A DNA stretch of 64,000 nucleotides, taken from Leptoclinus maculatus. Its lineage: Eukaryota; Chordata; Actinopteri; Perciformes; Stichaeidae. The notes beneath the pieces are model-generated. The model was not told the origin of the DNA. It did no database searches and was given only the letters and a program-made list of their open reading frames with translations. This document shows, in pieces, positions 35,090 to 47,072 of this stretch (position 1 is the first letter of the stretch; every line of letters begins with the position of its first letter). The stretch is taken from assembly GCA_032191485.1 (NCBI GenBank), contig JAVDOI010000005.1:11009931-11073930 (forward strand). Direction: 5' to 3'. The position numbers and the translations under genes are program-made.

Positions 35090-37360
35090 TAAAATGCTTT
35101 TGGGTTCCGAGAAGAAGGGATGAAAAGTTCTTAAACTATATTCATGTTTTTACAACAACATATGCAGCCTATTTGTTTGTATTTATTGTATTTATCACGA
35201 AAGTCCCATGTATGTATGTATGAAGAACGACACACTTCTTTTCAGGCTTTCCTTTATACAGCAGAGCATCCGTTGACACAGTCATTGTGTCATTTCAGCG
35301 ATGCGTAGGAGGTGTGAAGATGTTGTTCGGTGATATTCATCACAAGCCGGTGCATCATCCCATCAAAGCTCCTCTTTTGTCGAGGGGATCAGGCCAGAGG
35401 CGGTTTCAGGCTTCCCACGGAGAACGCCCGCGGTCTGCTCTTCCTCTTGGTTTCCTCTTCCGCGTTCTTGAGCATCTTGTCAGGACGGCCGCACAATTCT
35501 GAGGGCAAAACTTCTGCCAAACTTCACCTTTTCAATTGCACACGCTTAAACTTTGTGTTTTGGGGTTTTAGATTGTTAGTTGGGGGGAAAAAGAGTTTGA
35601 ATATGTCACCTTGGGCTGTGGAAAGTTGTCATGGGCATTTTGCAATATTTACAAACATGTTATGGCCATAAATCTGTTCTAACTTATTGCATTGACAAAT
35701 TATATTGGTCAAAATAATGTGTTAATATAGAATTAGCATCAGTAAGTAAGTTTTTTCCATTTACACAACAAACTGGCATAACATTCACAAATGTTACAGA
35801 TCAGGTCCGTTTCATGAATGTGCCGTACAAACCGGCATTCAAATCCACATGAAAGAAAGGGAAGGGGAAGTGGATCAAGAGATCCAGAGACAGATACCGT
35901 TCAGTCAGATGCAGGAGCCCCCGAGTGCCTCAGAGCCTGCAGGGTCCTTCCTGTCCAGCGCAGGTTGTGACCCCTGCAGGACGGAGACGCTGCTGCCGCA
36001 GAATGATCCGTCTGTCGGGAGGAACTGCTGATCCATCAGAGCCGAGGACCACAAGGAGACCTTTGACGGGCTCAGATCACTCAGCCGTCAGCGGCGCAGC
36101 CTCGAGGCCCGTCCACCACTCAGATCACTCCACCTTGACCAGCAAAGGTCACAGTTTGAATCTGAGCCTCTCCTCGCTAAATTGAACGCCTTGTCTTTCA
36201 CATAGAGATGGTTGTAGAGGTCAAATCCCACATGGCTGTTTGACTAATGACCTTTCACTCGTTCTGGTAAAAATGACTGTGACCCAGAGGGCTGCCCTCT
36301 CCGTGCTGCATCACTTGACTTTCACATCGTGCTCAGTTACTTTTTTAAATTCACTTCACAAAAATCTTCCCTGTGGACCAAATCAGATATGAAATTATAA
36401 ACAACTCAGAGACCTATCACAGCTAGCCTCAGCTAATGCTAAAATGTAGCGTACGTAGTCATTTTTACCTAGCTCTTGCAAATTAAAAAGAAATCCACTT
36501 TAATGAAAAATACTTCAGTCCTTTATTCCATATCACAAAATGAAGAAGAGGCTAGTGGGGAAAAAAGACCAAATAAACACCTGCTAAAGCTAACTAGCTT
36601 AGCAAAATATCAGTAACTGCCACCTCAGCTTTTGACTCTGGTCTAATTCATGCAATTGGGTATAATAATAATCTTTAAATCACATTAATTTTATGATTTC
36701 AGCATGAATGTTAATAGCAGATGGAGAAACAGAGACCTAGCTTACCAGAGATGCATTGTATGTAAATAATCAAAATGAAGTTAATCTTCTTAAACAAACA
36801 TGGTAAAAAGGAGAAATGCGCATTTTGATAATGTGTCTTACCCACAAATCCGAGGAGTTCGTTATTCATTTTTTGGTTTGGTAGGTTTTTTGGTACAGAT
36901 TTTTTGGGGCATTATTTTTTCTCTCAACATCAATAGCCGTGTTTCCATTCAAATACTAGCTACTGTTTCTGTAGGGCAGTATACACGGTGTCAAAGGCAG
37001 CTGGACATAGATGAAGACTGAATTAAGATTACATTCAAATCGGAAAGGTTATCATCCAGACCCAAAATTTAAAAAGCCTTGACAAAGGCAGCGCATACCA
37101 GATCCACTTCTGTGCTTACCTTTCACAATAAAAGCCCAAGACATATACACTGCGTAACAGATTACTAGAGGAACACTTTCTAAAAGTAAACTCAATTAAA
37201 TAGCTTACAGTAGCTCAGGCTGGTTTAGCTCAGACAAACTGACAGACTCTGCTCTAGGGCGATATGATCCTGGCAGTTGGTCCCTCTGTCTCCATGAATC
37301 TAAATTTGTATGAATAGTTTTGATGCTGAATATTTGCAGGCGAGTATTTTGCATTTTCAT
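35090..37360. other. Unassigned non-coding DNA
   Basis: No element ends were recognised. A GC-richer block at 35860-36190 has overlapping open readings in two phases (35849-36031, 35925-36185), but no domain or convincing splice sites. I do not call a gene. Confidence 0.5.
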
Positions 37361-37364
37361 GCAA

Positions 37365-37406
37365 ACCGGGGGCGTGACAAATAAACTTATTTGTCACGCC
37401 CCCGGT
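37365..37406. repeat. Perfect inverted repeat, 20-bp arms, 2-nt loop
   Basis: ACCGGGGGCGTGACAAATAA (37365-37384) is the exact reverse complement of 37387-37406, with AC between them. The GC-rich outer part would make a very stable cruciform or RNA hairpin. Confidence 0.95.
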
Positions 37407-37849
37407 CTGTTATGGCCGTTATGGTGCTTTTTTCTTGTGAAAAATAAATATATATAAAGATACTTAAGATCTGTGAGAGGTTCCCCTCAAACTCTCTTGG
37501 TTTCAGTTCCCTAAATGTCCGCGACAGGAGAGACAAGTCTGGATATTCAGCAGGAGTTTTGTTTTGGACTCAATGCAGGAACGTGACTCCCTCCCTCCAT
37601 TCCTTCCAGCTCAAATTATCGGCCCCTTTTCTCTCCTTGGGGCCTGAGCACCGAGCAGCAGGCTTCAACTTGTGCAGGGGTCTCCAGTCTCTGGTGGAAC
37701 CAGAAGAAAGGGGCGTTTCTTTAGGACATAAAGTTTCAAACTCTCCACCCCTTATAGCATTCATTCAACCTACAGTCGTGATGTTATAGGTGGTGCGTGA
37801 GTTTCTCTTGGACATTTTTCTTTTTGCAGCCATAAAACACTCCATGTAC

Positions 37850-38540
37850 CAGTGGCGGCTGGTCCATAGAGGGCGCTAGGGCGCCGCCCCCCCTTGAGCT
37901 ACAAATAATAAAAAATAATAAAAATTAAAAATAATAAACTATACAAATTGTCAATATTTGGGTTTTTGAAACATGGAATCACCCAGTAATATGTGTAAAA
38001 TATATGCTTTTCCTGCACGTCCTCTCTGCCTGTCTGCATGTCCTCTCAGCGTGTGCACATCTCAGCTGGCTGGGGCGCTGGAGAAACTGCCCCAAAGAGG
38101 CGGGTCTACGAAGCAGTTTAGCCAATGATGCTTTAATGCTGACTAAAGATATAAATGAGTGACATACAATTTAGCCAATCAGCGTCCTCAAATAGATTCA
38201 GCTGCGCGTTCTCGTCGGGACTAGTCTCTACAGGCGACCACCAGCGCGAGCACTGCTCCTCCAAGACCCGTTTGAGAGGAGAACTGAGAGGAGAAACTAT
38301 TGAAAGAGCTGATCCCAGATCAGCCTGACCTCACAATCAGACAGCAGACTAGCAGGAAAGGGAAGCAGTACATGAAGCTTCTCTAGTAGCTGTACACCAG
38401 ACAGGTTTGGCTAGCTGGATGACATCATGCTAATAACTTATTTAGCTTTTTATAACAACGGGGACAGAACCAGCATGGACAGTTAGGGAGTGAGGGAAGC
38501 ACCTGTCTGAGAAATGGATATATAGTTATATATAAATAAT

Positions 38541-38575
<35 letters not shown>

Positions 38576-38936
38576 GTTTTATATTATAGTGAATATTATT
38601 ATATGATATATATTTATATATATATTATTATATTACACTGAATATTATTATATATTTATATTATTATATTATAGTGAATATTATTATATGATATATATAT
38701 TATATTATACTGAATTGCCTGTGAAGGTGCCAAAAATAAGATGTCCTGACGTGTTTGTCAAAGTGTTATTTACTGCTTTTTTTCGTGTTGGAATGAATGT
38801 TAAATATTTAACTGCAAAGTAGTATTGCGCGTTTGATACCTTAATTTTTTTTGCATTAAATCATTCTGGGATGTTTGCTGAAATTGATTGGATGTGACAC
38901 AGCCCTACCAAGAAAATTTTCCACCAGCCGCCACTG
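37850..38936. mobile_element. Short hAT derivative 'C', copy 2
   Basis: The same CAGTGGCGGCTGGT / CAGCCGCCACTG ends as 15370-16609, in opposite orientation. The 8-bp flanks are CCATGTAC (37842-37849) and CCTTGTAC (38937-38944), one mismatch. It shares most of the interior with copy 1, including the block with CAGCAGACTAGCAGGAAAG and the (TA)-rich region, which is much shorter here. It lacks the ~28-base hairpin of copy 1. Confidence 0.93.
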
Positions 38937-39106
38937 CCTTGTACAGTAATATTCAATACCATGGAGCAGTAAGATTGATTATAATAACATGTATACTCTT
39001 TGTCAATAGTACATCCCCAAACTGTCCATAAAAGAAAAGAGAGAATAAACAAGAGAAAGAGAAAGTATATACAGTATGTAGGTATACATTTCCCTTCAGC
39101 ATGTAC

Positions 39107-39110
<4 letters not shown>

Positions 39111-39143
<33 letters not shown>
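39111..39143. repeat. (CT)n microsatellite
   Basis: About 16 CT units. Confidence 0.9.
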
Positions 39144-39147
<4 letters not shown>

Positions 39148-41248
39148 CATCTCTATCTTTCTCCCTGTCCGCCCCAGCCACTTTCCTTCTGCACTTTGCA
39201 GGGAAAGTATTGAATGGCGTGGACAGATTTGTCTTTTACGGACACCTGTCTGGTGCTCATTTAAAACTCCTTTTACTGGCCCATTTGTCCAGGGGCCCAC
39301 ACATGAGAGGCAGGGACGTCCAGAGAGAGCTCTCGACTGCTCTGATCCTATTTAGAAGAAACTGAGAATCTTTGGGCATTCTTTCACAATGCTATTTCCT
39401 AAAACAACCGCTCAGACTTCACAGATTAGATGTTGAGAAATGTTAAAGTCCCGGTGAAACGGAAGTTCTTTGGCTTCTGTGCTTCCCCGCTGATATTTGA
39501 GCGGTGCACAGTTACAAGAGGTATCGGACCGCTAAAAAGAAGGCGGGCTTATAGCGTGATACAACACCTCCCTTTTGCGTTAAAAGTTGCAAATTGATTG
39601 ATGGATGGATGTCATGATAATATTGGTTGGAATCGGCTGGTACTAGCTAACGTAAGCACATTTTTGGGCTGGATTTTTGTGTGTGCATATATTGTTTTAT
39701 TTATATAGTTGCACTATATGACCGGGGATGTGATCTAAGCGTGTCTTAATAAAAGGCATTTTTCTTTTTATCTCAACTTCAAAGACCTTGTGTATCTTCT
39801 TTTCCACCGTTTCTAAAAATTAGCACAGATTTTTTTATGAAGGGAGCCCTACGACTTTACCCTTATTATTAAAAGGACTCTGATTGGTCCAAAGGGAGAT
39901 GAGGCACCCCATAATTAGTCAATCCACGTTCCACACAAAGTATCTCAGACTCCTTGGGGACCAATCTCCATTGAATTGTGCATTACAAGTGTTTAGCGTG
40001 ACATTATTTACTACTAAAACCAAATATACATGTGTTCAACTCACTGGCCAAAAACAGGGACTTTTGTCACCTTTGTCAGAAAACATCCAAAATAACAGAC
40101 TTTCTGTAATCTATTATTATTATTCATATAAAATTCAGATATCACAGTGAATAAATATAGGGAGCAGGGACAATAAAGTGACGAGGCAGTAGCACATGCA
40201 TGCATTAAAAGCAGCAATTCACTTACACGTGAGCGTTAGGCGTCTAAAGAGGATGAAATACAGCAAATCTGGAGAATCCAACCAATAAATACCACAACAT
40301 GACTTGACAAGTGAGACATGAGGGCCGGGGGGCTGTTTTGCCAAAGGATATCGGAAACACGCATTCCAGGTTTCGTCTTCTTATCGATTCACTTTTGTGT
40401 TCAAACTTACAAGTTCACGCTCATTATTTTTGTGGTTTGTCGATGAAACACCTCGTCATGAAACATTTGCTGAAGTAAGACATCGTTGTTTTTTTATATA
40501 TTTATATATATATTTAGACAAATTAACATGTTGCTGTGTGAGTACGCCACTGTGCTGCAGCGCTGCAGTGTAAGTGTGTGACTTCATGCAAGTGGTGTGT
40601 GTGTGTGTGTGTGTGTTTGCATTGAAGCAAAACTCCTTAAAAAAAACAAAGTATTTTGTGTGAGTATGGGGGACCCCTGTGGCACCTTAATACCCTCTTC
40701 AATTCTTTTTTTGTAATCTAATCAAAGTTCCCAACTCACGGGGGTTGGGGGGCCTTGTGTTGGACAGCTTACTGCAATTAAAATTTATTTAAGGCTTACA
40801 AGGAATCCTTTCACTCTCGAATAAATCAGAGTGGATTCCTGCGACCCTGACGAGGTTTCCTCCTCCCTGTAATTATCCTCTGCTCGATGAGCGCAGGGAG
40901 CAGCTCTCCTTTAACCCCCCCCCCCCCTCGCATTGCCTCAGAGCTTTACATTTGTAATTAAATCATAAAACAACAACTACTGCAAGTTTGAGTTTTCCAA
41001 ACGGGCGCCGCGATGTCATTTGAGGAAACGGGTGCGTGCCAGATGGCTTCATTGATGTCATTTTATTTATTGATTTAATTGATACATTTTTTTTATTGCG
41101 TTGGTTCCTTGACTCCGAGGCACAACTGACATCCTGAGGAGTGTCACTGTGTAATGTGACACTCTTCATGAGATTACAAGTTTCAACAGGTACGGACGGA
41201 TTTAGTGCAGCTTGTATCACTGACTCAGGCTTTTTTTTATCTTGTGGC
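39144..41248. other. Unassigned non-coding DNA
   Basis: It contains a short (GT)n near 40592-40615 and a C-rich run at 40914-40927. A repeat-free stretch around 40790-40900 is compositionally like conserved non-coding DNA, but this cannot be judged without alignment. Confidence 0.45.
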
Positions 41249-41453
41249 TGTGGTATTTATTATAAATGTATGTGGGTACATAGATGTTATGGGAAGCTGT
41301 ACATGTGGGGACTTAGGACCCAGGGGTAATGGGGGTGAAGCAGGGCAACCTGGGAAGGAGTCTGGATCGTGAGAGTAATGTACATGCGGAGCTATGCGAA
41401 TAAAGAGTTGAGTTAAGAGCAGTCTGTTCTCACGTTTATTTGGAAACACGACA
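41249..41453 (+). repeat. 5' LTR of the gypsy element
   Basis: It starts TGTGGTATTTAT and ends AAACACGACA. It contains AATAAAGAG near 41399, a likely polyadenylation signal. It differs from the 3' LTR at two sites (GATGTT/GATATT and GCAACC/GCATCC). Confidence 0.97.
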
Positions 41454-41471
41454 TGGTGTCAGAAGTGCTGT
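41454..41471 (+). promoter_or_regulatory. Primer-binding site (tRNA-complementary)
   Basis: TGGTGTCAGAAGTGCTGT begins directly after the LTR. TGG pairs with the CCA end of a tRNA, as expected for minus-strand priming. I cannot name the tRNA from sequence alone. Confidence 0.8.
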
Positions 41472-41533
41472 TAAACTAACTCAGGAAAGAAAGATGGTTC
41501 GAAGGGAAGGACAAGGATCGGTGAGCAGGTTCA

Positions 41534-42407
41534 ATGAGTGACGACGACGAGCAGAGTGGGGAAGGAGCTAGCGCTAGCAGAATGGCTAACACACGAGGCG
41601 CTACGTTCAGCATACAGCCGCCGGAGCCCTTTGACTTTTCCAAGCCGCATGAGTGGACAAAATGGATCCGTAGATTCGAAAGGTTCCGCCAAGCAAGCAA
41701 CCTAACAGCAAGCTCTGAAGAGAACCAGGTGAATACTTTGATATATTGTATGGGAGACGAAGCTGATGATGTCCTGAGAGGCTTGAAGCTCAGTGATGCA
41801 GACCAGCGCCATTACACTAACGTAAGGGATGGTTTTCAGTCGTTCTTTGTGGTGAAAAAGAAAATTGTTTACGAACGTACACGTTTTAATATGCGCAAAC
41901 AAGAAGCAAATGAGACTGTCGATGCATTTGTCACTGCCCTGTATGCATTAGCCGAGCACTGCAATTATGGGATGTTGCATGACGAGCTTATCAGAGACCG
42001 GATTGTGGTAGGGCTGGCGGACACGCGGCTCTCGGAACGCATGCAAATGGAAAAAGATCTAGACCTGGAAAAAGCAATTAACATGGCAAGACAATCAGAA
42101 GAGATCAAAAAGCAACAAAACACACTGAGGAGTGATGCCAGTGGTGTAAAACAGATGGATATCTGCTCGGTTGACAGAGTGTTTAAAGGCAGACAGCTAA
42201 AGGAAAAGCCTAAATTCGGCAAATTCAAAAGTAATGTCGCAAAGTCGCACAGCTCAAAGTCCAAAAAGCTCCCGGTGTTACAGATGTGGTGGTATGCCCC
42301 ACCCTAAACACGAGTGCCCTGCTAAGGATGCAGAGTGCCATTCCTGTGGAAAAAAAGGTCACTACCAGCGTGTGTGCCTTGCTGGTAAAGCCGTGCTTGG
42401 TATTGAG
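41534..42407 (+). pseudogene. gypsy Gag polyprotein, frameshifted
   Basis: Gag forms the particle that packages the element's RNA. The first 257-codon frame (41534-42307) starts MSDDDEQSG, with an alternative MANTRG start 16 codons in. It has a capsid-like region with EPFDFSKPHEWTKWIRRFER and many charged helices. Near 42265 the reading shifts to the third phase, where a nucleocapsid with two zinc knuckles appears: CYRCGG...HEC and then CHSCGKKGHYQRVC (a CX2CX4HX4C motif). The coding sequence is cut at 42407 by the solo LTR. The spacing fits a single ancestral gag with one indel and an insertion. Confidence 0.9.
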
Positions 42408-43459
42408 TGTTGGGCTCTGCTCAAAGAGGCATCCATGTTTTCTTCCAACAAAGCTGTACAAGGAAGAAGACCACACCTCCCCCAGCTCCCACCAAAACTG
42501 AATGCTGGCCCCACATTGGCCAACAAGAGACCCCCCACTGGTTCACTACCTGCCTTTAAAAGCAGACGCAACTCCAAAATCTACCTTTTCCGTCCAGCCT
42601 CGAGCTGGTGCAAGGAGACCCAGGAAGCGCTTGCCTCATCAAATCCTGTATAGGTCACTAGTCAGAGTTGCTGGTCCGACAGACTGTGTTTTATAGTTTT
42701 ATATTGTTTTTGGATCCTGTTGCGAGTGAATTGATAACTTCTACGACCAATTCCTCCACCTTTAAGTGTACACATTGCCGGCGGGAGGACGCCAAATTCC
42801 CTTCCCTCTTCCCTCAAGCCCTGCAGCGCTTGAACGGACCCCCTACGTTACTCTCGGAAGCGGCGTAGCCGAGTTAACCCTCGGAAGATCGATCTCGAAA
42901 GAAGCATCAAAATAGTAAGAGTTATCTTGGTATCTGGGCTTAGAGTAGATCAGTTTGTGTGTTATTTCCTTTATCTTGTTTAATTAAGTTACTGTAGTGT
43001 TATAACGTGTTATTGCGCAAGCAATACATATCCTCATCCCACGTTTGTTCATTTGACCTTAGGTATTAGATATATAATTGTATGATAGTGCTTGTTAGCT
43101 TTGATATTATTTGATTTGATCATTTATTATTCGGATGTAATAAACTCTGTTATATTTTAAAGAGCAGTCTTTGTGATTACTGGTGCATATGTGTGTAATA
43201 ATAGCTGGATGTAGTGGCCTGTGCTCGAACTTAAACCTTCACTTTTACTCCAAATCTAATAGACTATTGACATTGTGAGTGAACGCTAATTATGAGACTT
43301 AGTTTTATCGTATGATTATTGGTCCCTGTCCGCAGGGTGGTGCCCCGTTATTATTAATAATCATTAATAATTGTTACTGACATTAATAATTCTATTGATG
43401 TCAATAATTTAGTTTCTTAGATACTGATAACTCAAACACGCTCCTTTACGTTCCCAACA
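42408..43459 (+). mobile_element. Solo LTR, copy 2, inserted in the gypsy element
   Basis: The termini TGTTGGGCTCTG and CGTTCCCAACA are inverted over 7 bases (TGTTGGG/CCCAACA). A perfect 4-bp duplication TGAG lies at 42404-42407 and 43460-43463. The right ~350 bases match solo LTR copy 1 (20927-22618) in reverse complement. Strand is inferred from TGTAATAAACTCTG near 43136, a plausible polyadenylation region. The gypsy frame resumes immediately after the duplication with an acidic Glu-rich stretch, so the boundary is well fixed. Confidence 0.88.
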
Positions 43460-43463
43460 TGAG

Positions 43464-45424
43464 GAAGAGGAGGAGAGTTTCTTTCTTGGCTCTGTGTCAT
43501 CTGATGCTGATCCATGGACAGTTGATATAGACGCTATGGACAAAATGTTCACTTTCAAACTTGACACCGGAGCGGATGTCACTGTTGTGTCACAGTCTGT
43601 TTTTAACAGCATTTTTTCCAATGCACAGCAGCCTGTCCTCCAGAAGGCAGAGAAGCCTTTGCTTGGTCCAGGACGGATTCCTCTAGATGTGTTGGGGTTC
43701 ATCAGACTGCTGCTGAGGGTAGGAGCCAAGCAAACCATGGCAAAGGTCTATGTGGCCAAAAACTTGAGCATGCCGTTGCTTGGGTTGCCAGCCATTGTGG
43801 CCCTTGGGTTACTCATTCAAGTCGACAGCATAGACATGGCGACCCTCAAGTCAAGCTACCCCAGGCTATGCAGTGGCCTTGGTGAGGTTCAACAACCATA
43901 TGCCATCAAGCTTAAACAGGGGGCCGTGCCATTTTCTTTGAAAACCCCCAGGAGAATTCCACTGCCGTTGGTGAGGAAAGTCAAAGAGGAGCTCCAGCGC
44001 ATGGAAAGTCTGGGCATCATCAGCCGTGTGGAGGGGCCTACTGATTGGTGTGCTGGTATAGTGGCCGTGCCCAAGATGGTGAAAAGGTGCGTTTGTGCAT
44101 AGACCTGACCGGTTTGAATGAGTATGTGTGTCGAGAAAAGTATATTCTGCCGTCAGTGGAACAGAGCCTTGGTACGCTTGCCGGAGCGAAAATATTCAGC
44201 AAACTGGATGCCAACATGGGGTTTTGGCAGGTTCCACTTGCTGAGGGATCAGCCAAGTACACAACATTTATTACACCCTTTGGGCGGTTTCACTTTAACC
44301 GTCTTCCATTTGGCATTGCCTCAGCACCTGAGCATTTCCAGTGTATGATGGCAGAGGTCATAGAGGGGCTAGAAGGCTTGGTCTGCCACATCGATGATAT
44401 ATTGGTGTGGGGGCGGGATCAAGAAGAGCATGACGCTCGGCTCCATGCTGTGCTACAAAGACTGGAAAAGGCAGGCATCACCCTGAATGTGGACAAGTGC
44501 GAACTCTCGAAGAGCAAGGTGGTCTTCTTGGGTCACATCATCACAGCCACAGGCATCCGCCCTGATCCAAGGAAAACAGAGGCCATCATGGAGATGAAGG
44601 CGCCCACAAATGTCAGTGAGTTGAGGAGTTTTCTTGGGATGGTCAATCAGCTGGGAAAGTTCATTCCTCACTTGACGGAGAAAGACAAGGCACTTCACGA
44701 CCTTCTTTCGAAGAAAAATTGCTGGGTCTGGGATGTGGACCAGGCCACAGCATTTGAAACACTGAAAAAAGCACTTTCTTGTCCTCCTGTGCTGGGCATG
44801 TATGACCCGAACAGAGACACTAAAGTATCAGCGGATGCATCATCGTATGGCTTGGGAGGTGTTCTTCTCCAGAGGTGGGAGGAGGAATGGAAGCCTATTG
44901 CATATGCATCGCGGTCACTTACTCCAACAGAACAGCGATATGCACAGGTGGAAAAGGAGGCTCTGGGTCTCACATGGGCCTGTGAACGGTTCCGTGATTT
45001 CCTGATAAGCAAATGTTTCTGCCTGGAGACTGACCATAAACCCCTCGTCAGCCTGCTGGGATCACAAGCACTGGATCTTCTCCCGCCGAGAATCCAGCGC
45101 TTCAGGATGAGGCTGATGCGCTACACATACTCCATCGAGCATGTGCCTGGAAAGTCACTTGGGACAGCGGACACACTGTCACGCTCAGCTGTGAAATCAT
45201 GTATGTCCACAGAAGAACAGGAGCTAATGGAGAGCACCAACATTTACGTGGACTGTGTCATGCAAAGTCTACCTGTCAGTTCCACATACATGGAAAATCT
45301 GAGAGAGCAGCTAAAAGCTGACAGTGTCTGCTCACGTGTCATGACGCTGTGCACAGAAGGATGGCCCGTACATGCAAGACAGGAACCTGTGCTAAAAAGC
45401 TACTGGCTACTGGTTAGCGTCTGA
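43464..45424 (+). pseudogene. gypsy Pol: protease, reverse transcriptase and RNase H, frameshifted
   Basis: The upstream phase (to 44102) has the aspartic protease active site in FKLDTGADVTVVS (D at 43563). It continues to a linker with YAIKLKQGAVPFSLKTPRR and the start of the reverse transcriptase (MESLGIISRVEGPTDWCAG). A shift near 44070-44095 moves the reading to the 44045-45424 frame. That frame has VRLCIDLTGLNEYV, KLDANMGFWQVPL, FITPFGRFHFNRLPFGIASA and the catalytic CHIDDILVWG (D at 44393 and 44396; His replaces the usual Tyr or Met). RNase H follows with SADASSYGLGGVL (D at 44834), EKEALGLTWACERF, TDHKPL and ends near ADTLSRS. A stop at 45424 precedes the integrase. These enzymes process Gag-Pol, copy the RNA and remove it. 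Confidence 0.95.
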
Positions 45425-45477
45425 GCACCCTCCAAAATCGGAGCTTACAGTTTTCCTCTGTATTTTTAATTGAGTTC

Positions 45478-46574
45478 CAGCAATAGCCGCAGGGCATAAG
45501 TATGAAATTGGACAATGGAACGTACACTTTTCTCACAGTGAAAGATGGCTTACTGCTTAAGGACACACGGCTCGTAATACCTTCAGTGATGCGGAACGAT
45601 GTGCTAGCAAAAATACATGAAGGACACCAAGGAGTGGTGAAGTGCAAGGAGCATGCTCGCCAGTCTGTGTGGGGGCCTGGACTCAGCCAGCAAGTGAACG
45701 AAATGGTGCTCAACTGCAGGACATGCATAAAGGAGCGACAAAATCACAAGGAGCCACTCATGTCATCAGAACGCCCTGAAAGACCATGGCAAAAGTTGGG
45801 GGCGGACCTGTTTGTTCTGGGAGACAAATCTTATCTCCTTGCCGTTGATTATTTCTCAAGGTATGTAGAGATTGCACCATTGTCTCACACCGGATAACGG
45901 ACCACAGTTTTCTGGACAAGCCTTCACTTCCTTTGCGGCTTTGTATGGGTTTAGGCATGTTACCAGCAGCCCGAAGTTTCCGCAGAGTAACGGGGAGGCG
46001 GAACGAGCAGTTCAGACCGTAAAGAATCTACTGAAAAAGGCTGGCTCTGCTGGCCTATAGAGACACACCACTTCAGAGTGGTTATAGCCCAGCTCAGCTA
46101 CTCATGGGGAGACGTCTACGCACCACAGTGCCAACTCTTCCTTCTCAGCTGGGCCCTGCACTGCCTGACAGCGTCACGTTCGCTTCGAGGGAGAAGGAGA
46201 AGGGGATATCAGATGCTGAGAACTACAATAGGCGCCACCGTGTCAAAACTCTCAGTGTTTTGTCACCAGGAGAACAGGTTTGGGTAACTGATGCACAGTT
46301 ATCTGGAACTGTGCTTCAGAACCACTCCATTCCAAGGTCCTACTTGGTGGATCTACCCCAGGGGGTGGTGAGACGCAACCGCCAGCACCTGATACCTCTA
46401 CACACATCTGCACGAGACAGAGGTTCTCCATCACAGCAACAAACTCTAGAGACTACTCCTGAGCAGACTCCTGTGTCACCTGCTGTGATACCCCAAGTCA
46501 CACCTGCAGAGACTCCTACACTCAGATCTAGGTCTGGGAGAGCCTTAGTTAAACCTAGTAGGCTTAACCTGTGA
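45478..46574 (+). pseudogene. gypsy integrase, with internal deletion and frameshifts
   Basis: The integrase would insert the DNA copy into the genome. Frame 45502-45897 has the zinc-binding HHCC region (IHEGHQG...LNCRTC) and the first part of the catalytic core, with the first Asp in LGADLF, then VDYFSRYVEIAPL. It then joins directly to PDNGPQFSG (second Asp) in another phase, so roughly 30-40 residues of the core, normally between these two motifs, are missing. The third catalytic residue is in SNGEAERAVQTV. A further shift near 46060 leads to the C-terminal frame (46104-46574) with MGRRLRTT and PGEQVWV, typical of gypsy integrase C-terminal domains. No chromodomain was recognised. It cannot be active. 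Confidence 0.93.
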
Positions 46575-46845
46575 ACTTGTAAAGGAAAAAGAAAAGTTAT
46601 GTGGTTGTTACGGGTTACTGGTTATAGAAAAGAAATCCAGCCTATGTTCATTTTCTAAAAGTGTAGTTTGAGCACATGTGAAATATAAAGAATTGTAAAT
46701 GCCTAAGTATGTTTGGTTGAATAATCACAGAGGCTATGTTAACAATGTTCTTCTTTCAGGATTTAGATAGGAACAGACCTTCCAACAAAAGAGGCAGAAT
46801 AATCCTCTAAGGTCTGAGGAGACAAAGGCAGTCTATACCCTTTGC

Positions 46846-46862
46846 TCTCTAGAAAGAGGAGA
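46846..46862 (+). promoter_or_regulatory. Polypurine tract before the 3' LTR
   Basis: AGAAAGAGGAGA sits immediately upstream of the 3' LTR (start 46863), the expected place for plus-strand priming. Confidence 0.75.
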
Positions 46863-47067
46863 TGTGGTATTTATTATAAATGTATGTGGGTACATAGATA
46901 TTATGGGAAGCTGTACATGTGGGGACTTAGGACCCAGGGGTAATGGGGGTGAAGCAGGGCATCCTGGGAAGGAGTCTGGATCGTGAGAGTAATGTACATG
47001 CGGAGCTATGCGAATAAAGAGTTGAGTTAAGAGCAGTCTGTTCTCACGTTTATTTGGAAACACGACA
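46863..47067 (+). repeat. 3' LTR of the gypsy element
   Basis: 205 bp, two differences from the 5' LTR, followed directly by the GTGGC duplication. Confidence 0.97.
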
Positions 47068-47072
47068 GTGGC

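Larger units (their letters stand above)
41249..47067 (+). mobile_element. Ty3/gypsy LTR retrotransposon with complete ends, defective interior
   Basis: Two 205-bp LTRs differing at only two positions flank gag and pol remnants in the order protease, reverse transcriptase, RNase H, integrase, which is the Ty3/gypsy order. A perfect 5-bp target duplication GTGGC lies at 41244-41248 and 47068-47072. A primer-binding-type site follows the 5' LTR and a purine tract precedes the 3' LTR. The interior has several frameshifts, an integrase deletion, and a 1052-bp solo LTR (42408-43459) between gag and protease. No envelope-like frame is present. Confidence 0.97.

Noticed and set aside
35849..36185. 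GC-rich overlapping frames that could be an exon
   Set aside because: Two phases are open at once, no domain is visible, and there are no convincing splice sites or start context.
39101..39365. Frames with poly Ser-Leu
   Set aside because: They come from the (CT)n tract.
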